A DNA stretch of 64,000 nt. Origin: Ephemerocybe angulata (taxonomy: Eukaryota > Basidiomycota > Agaricomycetes > Agaricales > Psathyrellaceae). Positions within the stretch are counted from its first letter, which is position 1. Each line of letters begins with the position of its first letter. A model generated the notes under the pieces. The model saw only the letters and a program-made list of their open reading frames with translations. It was not told where the DNA came from and did no database searches. The position numbers and the translations under genes were made by a program. Of this stretch, positions 11,922 to 22,270 are shown in pieces. The stretch covers positions 124,001 to 188,000 of the forward strand of contig JAACJK010000168.1 of assembly GCA_013368325.1 (NCBI GenBank). The letters are read 5' to 3'.

Positions 11922-12714
11922 GATAAAACGTAAGAGAGCGAGTTTAAATGACGAGAGAGGCAGGGAGGTAGCCTAATTTGGCGGTGGAGAGAACGAACTT
12001 TGCTTGTTGCCCGTTTCAGTGGGCCACTCTGAGTCCAACCTCTTATGTAGTGATTATATTCCGGCGCCAGGACACCCATAGAAGCCAGAAGCGCTGCATA
12101 GAATCCACGAAGGTCCAAACTATATCTGACACCTCGGCAGTGGCAGATGCCATTGACACGCAAGTCGAGCGTACATCCCTTTTCGAAGAAGCTCTGTTGC
12201 ACAACAATGCTGGCGCGGGGTGGTAGAGTTAATTTGCTACTCGAGATCCGCCAAGGTATACATATGGCAGTTCAGAACAATTCGTTCATGCTGGTAGAGA
12301 ATCCATCCCAAATCACACCCTGGAAAAACACCGGCATAAATAAGCTAGCAGTCTGGTCGGTCAAACCTTACCAGGCATGATGGGTACGAGTTGGACTCCA
12401 CAGCCCTTCTGAGATGCGGAGTAAGCATCATCCAGGATTGCTACCCGAACCCCTTTACTTCTATATCTTATCACTGAGATATGTGCAGTGACAACTTCAG
12501 CAAAGCCCATCGAAGCACCGAATCGCTTTCGGGCCCCTGTTAAACATCATCGTCGATCGCCGATTGCGGGATGACTATCAGGATACTTAACGCGAGGCAC
12601 CAGAGGCAGCGGCAATATGACCGACCCCCAAATTGGCGTGACCCTAATGCGACTTCGCCCAGAGATAGACAGGCCCAAAGTGAGTGTAGTAGGTGAGCTC
12701 ACGACCCGCCCTAC
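11922..12714. other. Intergenic or unresolved exons
   Basis: Contains an AT-rich element near 12045-12060 that could serve the secreted-protein gene ending at 11646. The 12400-12714 part may hold a 3' exon of the gene whose exon is at 12715-12993, but I could not find a unique splice solution. Confidence 0.3.
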
Positions 12715-12993
12715 CTATATCTCATTACCTTCAACTTCACACTTGTTTTGCTCGAATTCACGGAGCTGGACTGGCGCGCCCTTCCTTGTATTTATGACCA
12801 GCCCGCGATGAAAATGGCGTGGGTTGTTTATGAAGAGCAGAGGACTTAGGTTCTTGATACATATCATTTCGCTATCCTCCTTGTCATTTTCGTTTGCGTA
12901 TTTAGGATTCGCATAGTAAGCCGCCGTTCTCAGCCGACCCTTTTCGTACCATGTCAATGTCCCGGATGGTGGAATACGTTTGAGCGAAGGCGT
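12715..12993 (-). CDS. Exon of an unrecognised gene (partial model)
   Basis: An open stretch on the minus strand follows a GATTAG acceptor at 12994-12999. It reads as a compact, protein-like segment with motifs WYEKGRLRTAAYYANPKY, MICIKNLSPLLFINN and HFHRGLVINTRKGAPVQL, including two cysteines. It ends at a TAG unless a GTAATG donor just before is used. The upstream exon and start codon were not located. The amphipathic beta-like pattern suggests a small globular protein. No family is assigned. Confidence 0.4.
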   Translation of the reverse strand, partial: TPSLKRIPPSGTLTWYEKGRLRTAAYYANPKYANENDKEDSEMICIKNLSPLLFINNPRHFHRGLVINTRKGAPVQLREFEQNKCEVEGNEI

Positions 12994-13785
12994 CTAATCA
13001 TTTCCCGCGCGAAAGAGTGAACGGGAGAAGGATACGGAAGGAATGATTGAGTAGAGTGTTTGGAGGGATATTGAGGGCGTTTACAGGTACTTCGGGGCTT
13101 CCCATCTCCCAGAAGATTGACAAATACTTCGGGGAAGCCGCGAAAGTTTGCGAATCCTAGCTCATAGCTAAATCGCTGTATTGTCGATTCTAGTGTGAAA
13201 TACTGATATCAAGGAAGAATCGAATCGCGAAAGGGATAGAGAGATGACTGCTTACTCATGTTCATTATTTTCACGTAACCGTAATGAGCCTCCTGTTTGA
13301 GCACATGCAATTTAGCTGCGACTGGTGTCTGTACACCCCTTTTAATTTATATACTCCAGCTAGTCTGTCTTGGTACGTGTTATGTTCAAAACCTATGTCG
13401 GATTCAGATGCGACATTTGACCATCATACGTCCGACGTGGCTTTGTGTATCCAGTCTTCTATTCCAGCTGACTGAGTGCGCGCAGCCGATATATACACCA
13501 TCCTCATACCGGTGCACAGTACCATAGGCAGAGATTCGGACACTCTCTAAGAAGGAGTCAAGTCTTCTCCTTATCAGCTTTTTCTTGCCTTGCCTCGTTT
13601 TCAAACTCGAGAAGTACTTCTGCAGATACAGACTTGTCTAAGCCGCTTAGTACTGTACATGTCAACCGCACAATTGAGGTAGCGCGGGATTCAAGGTCTG
13701 GGTCGAGAATCCATTGACTTCTTTTGGTAATCATCTATCCCTGGGCGAATTGCTATTTCAGAGTGGTTATGTGTCTCAATCATGT

Positions 13786-13819
<34 letters not shown>

Positions 13820-13974
13820 CAGTCGAGTCGCGGATCCTAGATTTAAGACTCAAGAGATAATTTATTTTGTTTTCCATTTTTCTATAAGTACTCGAGGCGA
13901 GAACCTCTTTACTCAGTCCTCCAGCCGACCTCGCTCTCTCAGCCAACCCCACAGCCCAACACAATTCACCAACC
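12994..13974. other. Intergenic stretch with long C homopolymer
   Basis: No gene recognised. The only marked feature is the 32-base C run at 13787-13818. The last 100 bases form the 5' leader of the interrupted gene starting at 13975. Confidence 0.5.
13787..13818. repeat. Homopolymer run of 32 C
   Basis: Uninterrupted cytosines about 160 bases upstream of the interrupted secreted-protein gene. The length is prone to slippage and sequencing error. Confidence 0.95.
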
Positions 13975-14669
13975 ATAAAATTTTCTGGTATTTTCTTCGC
14001 TTTGATCTCTGTGCTCCCGACTATCCTGGGCGCCTCTATTCCAGAGCCCGCGACCTTCACGGGCACCGGTGAACTTTCTGAGCTGGGGGGTGATGTCCGT
14101 TTCTCCACGGCTACTACTGGACTTCAAGCGCGCACCCACGGAGACATCCAGCCCCTGGGGACCCGTCAAGCAGAAGGGGCCATTGCAGCGATCTTGCTAG
14201 TCATGGCCAACACGGTCCTGGCTATCATGCATAATCTCACCAAAGACGACGAGGTCAGTTATTGGGATGCACTGTGCTCATGTCAAATCAAATCTGATAA
14301 ACTCCGCCAACGCACAGGGCCGTCGCCAGTTCACTCAGCAGACCGTTAAGGAAGGACGTGGCAAATACCCTGAATACAACTGGGTCGTCGTTCACCCGAA
14401 GCACACCACCACCTTTGTCGGAGAGAAAGGTGTCGACTGGGGCCACCTCCACCACGAGTACGACCTCATCGTTGGAGGAACCGTTGGGTACGTGTCTCCC
14501 TCCAGGAGCCGTTTGTTCATTTTTAACCCATGGATAATTGTTGCAGGTATGAAATTTACTGGTTCACTGGCGGAAAGGTCGAAATTCAAGGTGATCGTGG
14601 CTACCTCAATGTTTGTCTATTTTCTATTTCTCTTGAGTCTTCACTCACAGTCTTGGCACTCTCAGTGGG

Positions 14670-15685
14670 TGTCGTGAACACCGGTCAGCCTATCTGTTTT
14701 CTCTTCTTTTCCTTTCATTTCTTCCTTTACTATTCATTCGTGCGCATTCCTGCACACTCTTGCACACCTTTGCACACCCTTGCACACCTTCACACTGCCT
14801 TCGCTCTTCTGAGCCTTCCCCTCACTTCATGCACAGCACGTTCGTGCTTCTTATTCTCGTGCACAGCACGTTCACACCTTGTTCACACCTTTGTTCTCAG
14901 GCGCACTGCCTGCGCGCTGCCTTTTAGTCATATCGACTCATATGGACTCTATTGTTCTCTGGATCATTCTATTGTTCTATTTTCGTTCGAGATCATCTGG
15001 ACACATATATAGAGCATATGGTACCCCGCCTGCATGGCGGGGTAACCTCAGGTAACCCCCATTTTTGGGTGGGGTAACGTTACCTGGGATTCATATAAAT
15101 AGTCTTGGCATGTATTTAGGACCCTTTCCGACATGCATTGTTCTTTCTGCCACACGGAACTGGCCCGCCGTTGCCAGGGAGGCCGGACAAAGGCCGATGA
15201 TGAGGACGGCTTCCGGATATAGCAAGAGCCCCTAACGCAGCCACTGATGGCAATTGGGAGGCATTCAAGGCCATTTGACTCACGTTCTCCTCCTGCTGCC
15301 TCAAATTTTGTACATCCATAGACTCAAATAGATTTATTTCAATAATTACACTCTTTTACGCCTTCACGAGTTGCCGTTCTGGGAGTTTGAGGAGCCCCCA
15401 GGCCAAAGTCCGGAAAACTCCGAGGTCACGTGACATTACCTGGACAGCCAGGTAACGTACCCGAGGATTGATACATACTCGTAGCTACTCGTTCATTATT
15501 CCCCACTTGATCTCTTTGACTATACAGGTACATAGTCGCTTCGCTCCTATTCCCTGTATTCTATTTACCTTTGACTATACAGCTCTTGTATCTGCATCGC
15601 TGCTCGTCGCTCGTCCGACCTCTGCTCCTCTGCTCTCTGCTCTCTGCTCGTCGCTCGTCCGACATCAGCCGGCGTCTTCGCCACA
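14670..15685 (+). repeat. 5' LTR of element A, with nested insertion
   Basis: Same 550-bp LTR as at 21357-21906 once 466 bases inserted at the TATA element (15012-15475 plus a TA or ATA duplication) are discounted. Its transcription start is expected about 33 bases after the TATA box, near the ACTTGATCT motif at 15505-15513. Confidence 0.9.
15012..15475. mobile_element. 464-bp non-autonomous insertion inside the LTR TATA box
   Basis: Found by comparison with the intact LTR: ACACATATATACTCG is split, with TA (or ATA) duplicated. The insert has no ORF of note and no clear terminal inverted repeat. Near both ends it carries repeated GGTAAC/GTTACC motifs in both orientations (for example around 15041-15080 and 15437-15460). 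It is probably a TA-targeting MITE-like element of an unidentified family. Confidence 0.7.
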
Positions 15686-15697
15686 TTAGATCAAGTC
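15686..15697 (+). other. Primer-binding site of element A (self-priming type)
   Basis: Bases directly after the 5' LTR contain AGATCAAGT, the reverse complement of ACTTGATCT (15505-15513) at the expected 5' end of the mRNA. They do not start with the TGG expected for tRNA 3' ends. This is the Tf1/sushi-type self-priming arrangement. Confidence 0.65.
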
Positions 15698-16133
15698 CTC
15701 CCAACTGCGCCGACGTTCATCGTCCTCGCAGCCCCTGCTAGCCGGCACCATCGCGCCCACCCGTTCCCCCTCACCTGCAACCTCTGACGGCTCTCAACCG
15801 GACAGCTGTGCACCATACCTTCACGGCCTACAGATCGACTCCGCCTACCTCCGATCCACCACTGATCCAGTCTGGTCCTCAGTCTACTGGTACATCGACC
15901 GGAACGGCTTAACTGTCTACACCGACTGCACAGAACAACCCTGCCCCCACGCTAAGGAAACCCAGGATTCTATCCCAGGCTTCTACCTCTCTGGCCTTCG
16001 TGGAGAACTAGTCCTACCACTAGTCCCACAGTACCTGCACCCTACCAGCCCGCCTAGCCGCATCCTACCCCCATCGTCACCACCGCCGCCGTACTCCCCA
16101 AAGCTCCCTGACTACCCAAGTCCACCTCCTGCC
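15688..16133 (+). other. AUG-less conserved leader reading frame upstream of gag
   Basis: A frame in phase with gag stays open from just after the LTR to the gag ATG and encodes about 145 residues, including a Trp/Tyr/Cys-containing block (WSSVYWYIDRNGLTVY, TEQPCPHAKE, GFYLSGLRGELVLPL) and a proline-rich linker. It contains no ATG in frame. The same frame is open in the copies at 30766-31204 and on the minus strand at 30109-30528. It could be translated by a non-AUG start as a Gag extension, or be a domain used by another mechanism. Confidence 0.45.
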
Positions 16134-17405
16134 ATGTCAGACGATCGCATCGAAGCCCTCTTCGAGAGGCTCATAGAAGCCCAGACAAAGACCAACGACC
16201 AGTTGACTGCGCTGGCCGCAGCTCAAAACCAAGCCCGATCTGCACCTGCACCTGCTCCAGCCACCAACACCACCCAGGTTGGGGCTGTCAACGTGTCCAC
16301 CGGCTCCAGTATGGCTCGCCCGGAGCCTTTCAAGGGAGGTTCCGCCGACGCCCGGCGATTCCTCCAGTACTACACCATGTGGGCCCGATCGAAGGAAGCT
16401 CCCCTCAACAAGCTCAACACTACCACCGGCTTCCATGAGATCGCTCCCGAGCAGTGGATCATCCACGCCCTCTCGCTCCTGCAGGGGGAAGCCGCGATAT
16501 GGGCCGTCCGCTACCTCCAAGACATCGAGGCCCATGCCACCACCCAAGCCGCCGCTGCAGCCGCTACCGCAGCCAGCCAGACCGCTGTCCCCATCACCCC
16601 CTTCCCCTTCAGTGGATCGTGGGACGAGTTCGTCAAGGCCTTCAAGGCCCGCTTCATGGCCTCGGACGACAACGCCGAAGCCCAGAGGGAACTCGAGTCC
16701 ATCACCCAGGGCAGCAAGACGGTTGCGCAGTACGCAGCACGCTTCCAGGAGGTCTCCGGACGCACGGACTACTCCGAGTCGGACCTTGGCCATCGCTTCA
16801 AGCAGGGCCTCTCCAAGGACGCCCGTGCCTGGTTGACCATGGCCTCCTTCGCCAAAGCACCCACCACCTTCGAGGAGCTTGTCCAGCTCGCTGTCAAGGT
16901 TGACTTCCACATGCGCGACAGCATGGCGGAAGGCCCTCGTACCAAGGGTTCCACTGCCTACTCCCCTCCCACTGCCGCTCGCGACCCCTACGCCATGGAT
17001 GTCGACGCTAGTCGAAGCTCGACGGCTCGCACCCGCGAAGACTTCACCAAGCTCATGCGAGGTCGCTGCTACGGGTGCGGCTCCAAGGCCCACCTGAAGT
17101 CGGCAGGAGGACACGAGGCCACCAAGTGTGGATACTGCGCCCGCATCGGGCACATCGAGGCCGTCTGCCAGGACAAGTACCTAGGCAACGAGAAAGGCCG
17201 AGGAGCCCGACGCTCCCAGAAGGCAGCTGCCACGACCAGCGACACCCCCTTCACCCTCTTCCCAGGCGAGACCTCTGCCCCCAACGTCTCGTCCCCTGCC
17301 CCTTCGACGACACCCGAGGACCCTAGGTTCACACGCCTAGAGGCTGCCCTCGCCGAGCAGAACCGTCTCTTTGGGCTCCTCGCCAACGACAAGCCGGGTT
17401 TTTGA
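16134..17405 (+). CDS. gag: Gag polyprotein, element A
   Basis: 423 residues. The middle part is a retrotransposon Gag/capsid domain (WDEFVKAFKARFMASDD, GHRFKQGLSKDARAWL). The C-terminal third has a CYGCGSKAHLK pair and a canonical CCHC knuckle, CGYCARIGHIEAVC, for RNA binding. The frame ends GGT TTT TGA, overlapping the pol frame by a -1 shift. Gag forms the cytoplasmic particle that packages element RNA. The N terminus (about 60 residues) differs most between the three copies, and the rest is nearly identical. Confidence 0.95.
   Translation: MSDDRIEALFERLIEAQTKTNDQLTALAAAQNQARSAPAPAPATNTTQVGAVNVSTGSSMARPEPFKGGSADARRFLQYYTMWARSKEAPLNKLNTTTGFHEIAPEQWIIHALSLLQGEAAIWAVRYLQDIEAHATTQAAAAAATAASQTAVPITPFPFSGSWDEFVKAFKARFMASDDNAEAQRELESITQGSKTVAQYAARFQEVSGRTDYSESDLGHRFKQGLSKDARAWLTMASFAKAPTTFEELVQLAVKVDFHMRDSMAEGPRTKGSTAYSPPTAARDPYAMDVDASRSSTARTREDFTKLMRGRCYGCGSKAHLKSAGGHEATKCGYCARIGHIEAVCQDKYLGNEKGRGARRSQKAAATTSDTPFTLFPGETSAPNVSSPAPSTTPEDPRFTRLEAALAEQNRLFGLLANDKPGF
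17396..17402 (+). promoter_or_regulatory. -1 ribosomal frameshift heptamer GGGTTTT at the gag stop
   Basis: Gag codons read G GGT TTT TGA, which fits the X XXY YYZ slippery rule. A -1 slip puts ribosomes in the pol frame (TTG AAG CGG). The site is identical in elements B (32476-32482) and C (complement of 28828-28834). Confidence 0.7.
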
Positions 17406-20400
17406 AGCGGGTGCCCGTCCGTGCTGCCGCACGCGTACCCATCGCTATGTGTTCCACCTCCTCCTATGACTCCATCTCATCATGTACCATTAGTTCTATT
17501 CGTGAAATTGATCCTACTTCAGACCATTTCCGAGTACGAACAACGTTGAGAGGTCGCAACAGGAGCACTAGCTCAGCAGCCATGATAGATTGTGGGGCCA
17601 CCGCCCTCTTTCTTGACCACCCTTTTGTCCTAAAGCATCACATCACCATCTTCCCGCTCCGTCACCCCATCCTCCTTCGCAACATTGATGGCTCCCCAAA
17701 CACTGCTGGGGACATCACCCACTTCGCGCGTCTTCACCTCACAGTTGGACCCCACAACCGCTGGACAGACTTTCTTGTCACCGACCTAGGAGGCGAGAAC
17801 ATCATCCTGGGGCTCCCCTGGCTTCGCCAGGTTAACCCAGAGATCGACTGGACAAAGGGTATTGTGCGCATCAACCCCCGAGCCACCATCGAGGACGTTC
17901 CTGAGGACCCGAACCTGAGCTACGCTCTGGGGGAACCGTCCAACGGATCTGTCCTGGAAGAGATCTATGCCTCGAGCGCACCCCCGGACCCCATCGCATC
18001 CGTTCCAGAGCTCCTACCCTCACGCCGTCATCCCCGCGCCTCGGTAGAGGAGGTGCCGGAGGAAAGACATCCGTGTTTGGACTTAGGGGAACCCTCTGAC
18101 GGAGCAATTCTGGAGGAGATCTACGCCTCTTGGCCTACGCTCCCCAGCTCTCCAACTTCTGAACCTGCCCCACCGTCGTCGCCCCCTCCTGTGGAAGAGA
18201 AGCCCGAAACCCCCTTCTGCCGAATCCGTGCTAACCGAACTACTCGACGCCGCTGGCTTCGAGCCGGTATCATCGAGCGCACGGATGAGGAACTGTGGTG
18301 TTCAGCTGGCTTCACCTACTCCCAGAAGATCGCTGAGGACGCGAAGAAAGGTAAACCGGAGAGAACGCTCGAGGAGATCATCCCTGCCCACTACCGAGAA
18401 CACGCCGCCGTCTTTTCTGAGCAAGAGTCTACTCGACTTCCAAGCCACAAGGACTGGGATCATGCCATCGAGCTCACACCCGGCGCTCCAGCCAACATCC
18501 GCACCAAAATCTACCCCATGTCCCTAGATGAACAAGCCGTGCTCGATACATTCCTCCAGGAGAACCTCGCCAAAGGATACATCCAGCCCTCCAAGTCGCC
18601 CATCTCCTCCCCTGTTTTCTTCATCAAGAAGAAGGACGGAACTCTCCGCTTCATCCAGGACTACCGCCGTCTCAACGAGTACACCATCAAGAACCGCTAT
18701 CCGCTCCCTCTCGTCGCCGATATCATCAGCCGTCTCCGAGGTGCCAAGTACTTCACCAAGTTTGACGTCCGCTGGGGATACAACAACGTCCGCATAAAGG
18801 AGGGAGATGAATGGAAAGCTGCGTTCGCCACCAGTCGAGGCCTCTTTGAACCCAAAGTCATGTTTTTCGGTCTGACCAACTCACCTGCCACATTCCAGGG
18901 CCTCATGAACTCGATCTTCTCAGATCTGGTCGCCTCCGGCAAGGTGGCGGTCTACCTCGACGACATCCTCATCTTCACCATGGACCTGGAAGAACACCGC
19001 CGCATCACCCACGAAGTCCTCCGTCGCCTGCGACAGCACGACCTCTACCTACGTCCTGAGAAGTGTGAGTTCGAGAAGGAGGAGATTGAGTATCTGGGTA
19101 TGGTTATCCGAGAGGGAGAGGTGAGCATGGACCCTGCCAAGGTCCAAGCCGTCCGTGGCTGGCCCGTACCGCGCAACGTCCGCGAAGTCCGAGGATTCCT
19201 GGGCTTTGCCAACTTCTACCGCCGCTTCATCAAGGACTTCTCCAAAGTCGCCCGCCCCCTCCATGACCTCACCAAGAAGAACACCCTGTTCGAATGGACT
19301 GATGAGCGTCAGCAAGCCTTCGAAACCCTCCGTGATGCCTTTATCTCGGCCCCCGTCCTCGCTCTCTGGGATCCTGACCGCCCTACTCGCATCGAAGTCG
19401 ATGCCTCTGGCTTCGCCACCGGAGGTGCCCTTCTCCAGCAAGCCGCTGATGGCGCCTGGCATCCTGTCGCCTTCCGATCAGCGTCTATGGACCCAGCTCA
19501 GCGAAACTACGAGATCTATGACCGAGAAATGCTAGCCATCATCGAAGCCCTCAAAGATTGGCGCCCGTTCCTGGAAGGTCTCCCTGACACCTTCGGGATT
19601 GTAACCGATCATGCTAACCTGAAGTACTGGCGCACTGCCCAAGATCTGGCACGACGACAGGCGAGATGGGCTCTGTACCTCTCTCGCTTCGACTTCCGTC
19701 TCGAACACCGCCCGGGTGCCGCTAACACCCAAGCTGACCCCCTCTCGCGCATGCCCCACCATCACGTCTCGGACTCTGACGACAACACCCAGCGCACTGT
19801 CCTCCGCCCTGAACACTTCGCCAAACTCGCGGCCGCTTCCCAGTTCACCAACCCCCTCGAAGACCGAATTCGTCGGGCGAGTGCACGTGAATCTGTGGTC
19901 TTGGGAGGGCTAGAGAAGCTGCGCAAGTTTGGTCCCCAGAAACTCGTCAACAGGTTGACAGAGTGGACAGAGGAGAACGGGTTAGTACGGTTCAGAGGCA
20001 AGGTATACGTCCCAGCAGACGAGGAACTCCGGCGAGAGGTGGTAAAGCAGTGCCACGATGACCCCACTTCAGGCCATCCCGGGAACCATGCAACCCTCGA
20101 ACGGGTCGAGCGGTTGTATTGGTGGCCCACGATGCGCGCTTTTGTGAAGAAGTACGTCGAAGGCTGCGACCTCTGTGCCTGACGCAAGCATGCCCAGCAC
20201 CCTCGTGCCCTCACCCAGCCCATGGACGTCCCCGAAGGCCCTTGGGAGGCTGTTGGAGTTGACCTCATCACACAGCTACCACCTGCCCATGGATTCGATG
20301 CAGTCATCGTCTTCACCGACTTCTTCACCAAACAGATCCACGCACTCCCCTGCTCCTCCACCATCTCGACTGAAGGCGTCGTCGACATCTACTACCGAGA

Positions 20401-21322
20401 GATCTTCCGCCTCCATGGTTTGCCCCTTCGTTTCATCAGCGACCGAGGGCCCCAGTTCGCCTCTAACGTCATGCGCACTCTCCTTCAACGCCTTGGGATT
20501 GGATCCAACCTCACGACGGCATACCATCCTCAGGCCAACGGCCAGACTGAGCGCGCAAACCAGGAAGTTGAGAAGCACCTTCGCTTCTACGTCAGTCGAC
20601 GACAGGACGATTGGGACCAGCACCTCCCCATGGCTGAGTTCGTCATCAACTCCCGCATCCATTCTGCTCATAATCGCTCCCCCTTCGAGGTTATCTACGG
20701 CTACTCCCCCCACTTCAACATTCCCATCGGCGCTACCACCGGGGTCCGTGGTGTCGACGAACGCATCCAGGACCTTCTGGACACCCGGAAAGACGTTGAA
20801 GCGGCCTTACGAATGGAGAAAGCCCGCCAGAAGACAACCTTCGAAGCTGGGAAGCGGACAGCACACACCTTCACTGTAGGCGACTACGTCTGGCTCAGCG
20901 CCAAGAACATCAACATCAAGGTGCCCACTCGAAAGCTTGGGGACTTCCAGCTCGGCCCCTACAAGGTCATTGAGAAAGTCGGCGACCTTGACTACCGTCT
21001 CGCACTCCCTCCGTCTCTATCCCGACTCCATCCTGTCTTCCACGTCGACAAGCTTAGTCCCTGGAAAGGGAACGACACCAACGGCATCCTACCTCCCCCA
21101 CCAGAGCCTGTTGAACTCGAGGATGGGACAGAGTTTGAAGTCCAGGACGTGCTGGATAGTAGGGAGGTCAAGCGTGGATGAAAGCGCTGGGTTGAATACC
21201 TCATCAGCTGGAAGGGCTACAACGACAGCGAGAACTCTTGGGAACCCCTCGCCAACCTTGGGAACGCAGCTGAAGCCGTTGCGGAGTTCCACCTTCGACA
21301 CCCCACGGCACCCCGACCATAG
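17402..21322 (+). pseudogene. pol: Pol polyprotein of element A, two nonsense changes
   Basis: In the same frame as the intact 1306-residue pol of element C. Order: aspartic protease (IDCGATALF, Asp about 63, with Cys where Ser/Thr is usual), reverse transcriptase with YLDD (518-521), RNase H (VDASGFATG about 666, TDHANLKYW), integrase HHCC zinc domain (892-926), catalytic D954-D1014-E1050 with 35 residues between the last two, then a chromodomain (about 1243-1295, [11 protein letters not shown]). TGA at 20180-20182 falls right after the zinc domain and TGA at 21179-21181 falls in the chromodomain. At both sites element C has CGA. Reverse transcriptase and RNase H remain open, but integrase is cut off. 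Confidence 0.9.
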
Positions 21323-21356
21323 TCATCGAGGACGATGAGTTCTAGGAGGGGGGTAA

Positions 21357-21906
21357 TGTCGTGAACACCGGTCAGCCTATCTGTTTTCTCTTCTTTTCCT
21401 TTCATTTCTTCCTTTACTATTCATTCGTGCGCATTCCTGCACACTCTTGCACACCTTTGCACACCCTTGCACACCTTCACACTGCCTTCGCTCTTCTGAG
21501 CCTTCCCCTCACTTCATGCACAGCACGTTCGTGCTTCTTATTCTCGTGCACAGCACGTTCACACCTTGTTCACACCTTTGTTCTCAGGCGCACTGCCCGC
21601 GCGCTGCCTTTTAGTCATATCGACTCATATGGACTCTATTGTTCTCTGGATCATTCTATTGTTCTATTTTCGTTCGAGATCATCTGGACACATATATACT
21701 CGTAGCTACTCGTTCATTATTCCCCACTTGATCTCTTTGACTATACAGGTACATAGTCGCTTCGCTCCTATTCCCTGTATTCTATTTACCTTTGACTATA
21801 CAGCTCTTGTATCTGCATCGCTGCTCGTCGCTCGTCCGACCTCTGCTCCTCTGCTCTCTGCTCTCTGCTCGTCGCTCGTCCGACATCAGCCGGCGTCTTC
21901 GCCACA
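21357..21906 (+). repeat. 3' LTR of element A
   Basis: 550 bp, TG...CA ends, preceded by purine tract AGGAGGGGGG. Contains the intact TATA region (about 21690-21698) and a duplicated GCTCGTCGCTCGTCCGAC block near the 3' end. Confidence 0.95.
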
Positions 21907-21970
21907 GTGGGCCTACTATGGTGATGTGATTTCCACCTCCAACGGCGGTGCCACAGTCGAGTTCGCCTGA

Positions 21971-22270
21971 GTGTAGCCCAATGAGGTATTAACCTCATCT
22001 GTTCCCCTGGACTGTATGTCGTTGGGATTCTACGGAGAAGTCCTGTGACTTTGATGTCAATAGGTATTTTCTCCTCTCAGTTTGATTTATCATTCTCTTT
22101 GTGCTCGTCCTTCCGCTGAGGGTGAATTTACCTTGGTTTTATTCTCACACTCTGGCGGTTATGCGTTGCTTCTATCATTGATTTGCTCTGTATTTCTACG
22201 TAGCTAGTACAACTGGCTTGCATAGATACATAGCTACATACTTCAAATTTTATCGGACACATTACACTGG
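21971..22270. other. Downstream flank of the interrupted gene
   Basis: T-rich 3' flank without ORFs of note. Probably holds the former 3' UTR of the interrupted gene and the 3' UTR of the convergent gene ending at 22271. Confidence 0.5.

Larger units (their letters stand above)
14670..21906 (+). mobile_element. Ty3/gypsy chromovirus, element A
   Basis: LTRs 14670-15685 (550 bp plus a 466-bp insertion) and 21357-21906 (550 bp) begin TGTCGTGAAC and end TTCGCCACA. The 5-bp target duplication GTGGG flanks them. Ignoring the insertion I see a single LTR difference, so it is recent. The order is PBS, AUG-less leader frame, gag, pol (protease, RT, RNase H, integrase, chromodomain), then a purine tract at 21344-21354. 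Two in-frame stops in pol and the disrupted 5' promoter make this copy non-autonomous. Confidence 0.95.
13975..21970 (+). pseudogene. Small secreted protein gene, start codon lost and split by gypsy element A
   Basis: Exons 13975-14253, 14318-14487, 14547-14610 and 14666-14669 + 21912-21970 join in consistent phases to 192 codons including the stop. The first codon reads ATA where a normal ATG would precede a signal peptide (KFSGIFFALISVLPTILGAS). No other in-frame ATG lies near it. Element A entered at the last intron/exon border, duplicating GTGGG (14665-14669 and 21907-21911), so the last exon begins with four bases left of the element and continues to its right. Motifs include HPKHTTTFVGEKG, WGHLHHEYDLIVGGTVG, YEIYWFTGG and NWAYYGDV near the C terminus. 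This resembles a widespread fungal small secreted family (possibly DUF7888, from memory). With ATA and a 7.2-kb insertion it is very likely dead. Confidence 0.75.

Noticed and set aside
14740..14800. Repeated GCACAC units in the LTR considered as an iteron or CRISPR-like array
   Set aside because: Short simple-sequence repeats inside an LTR of a eukaryotic element, without unique spacers.
16137..17153. Long antisense ORF (338 codons) opposite gag, also at 29137-30165 and 31244-32173
   Set aside because: It mirrors the GC-biased third-position pattern of gag, and its presence in all copies follows from their recent common origin. No independent motif.
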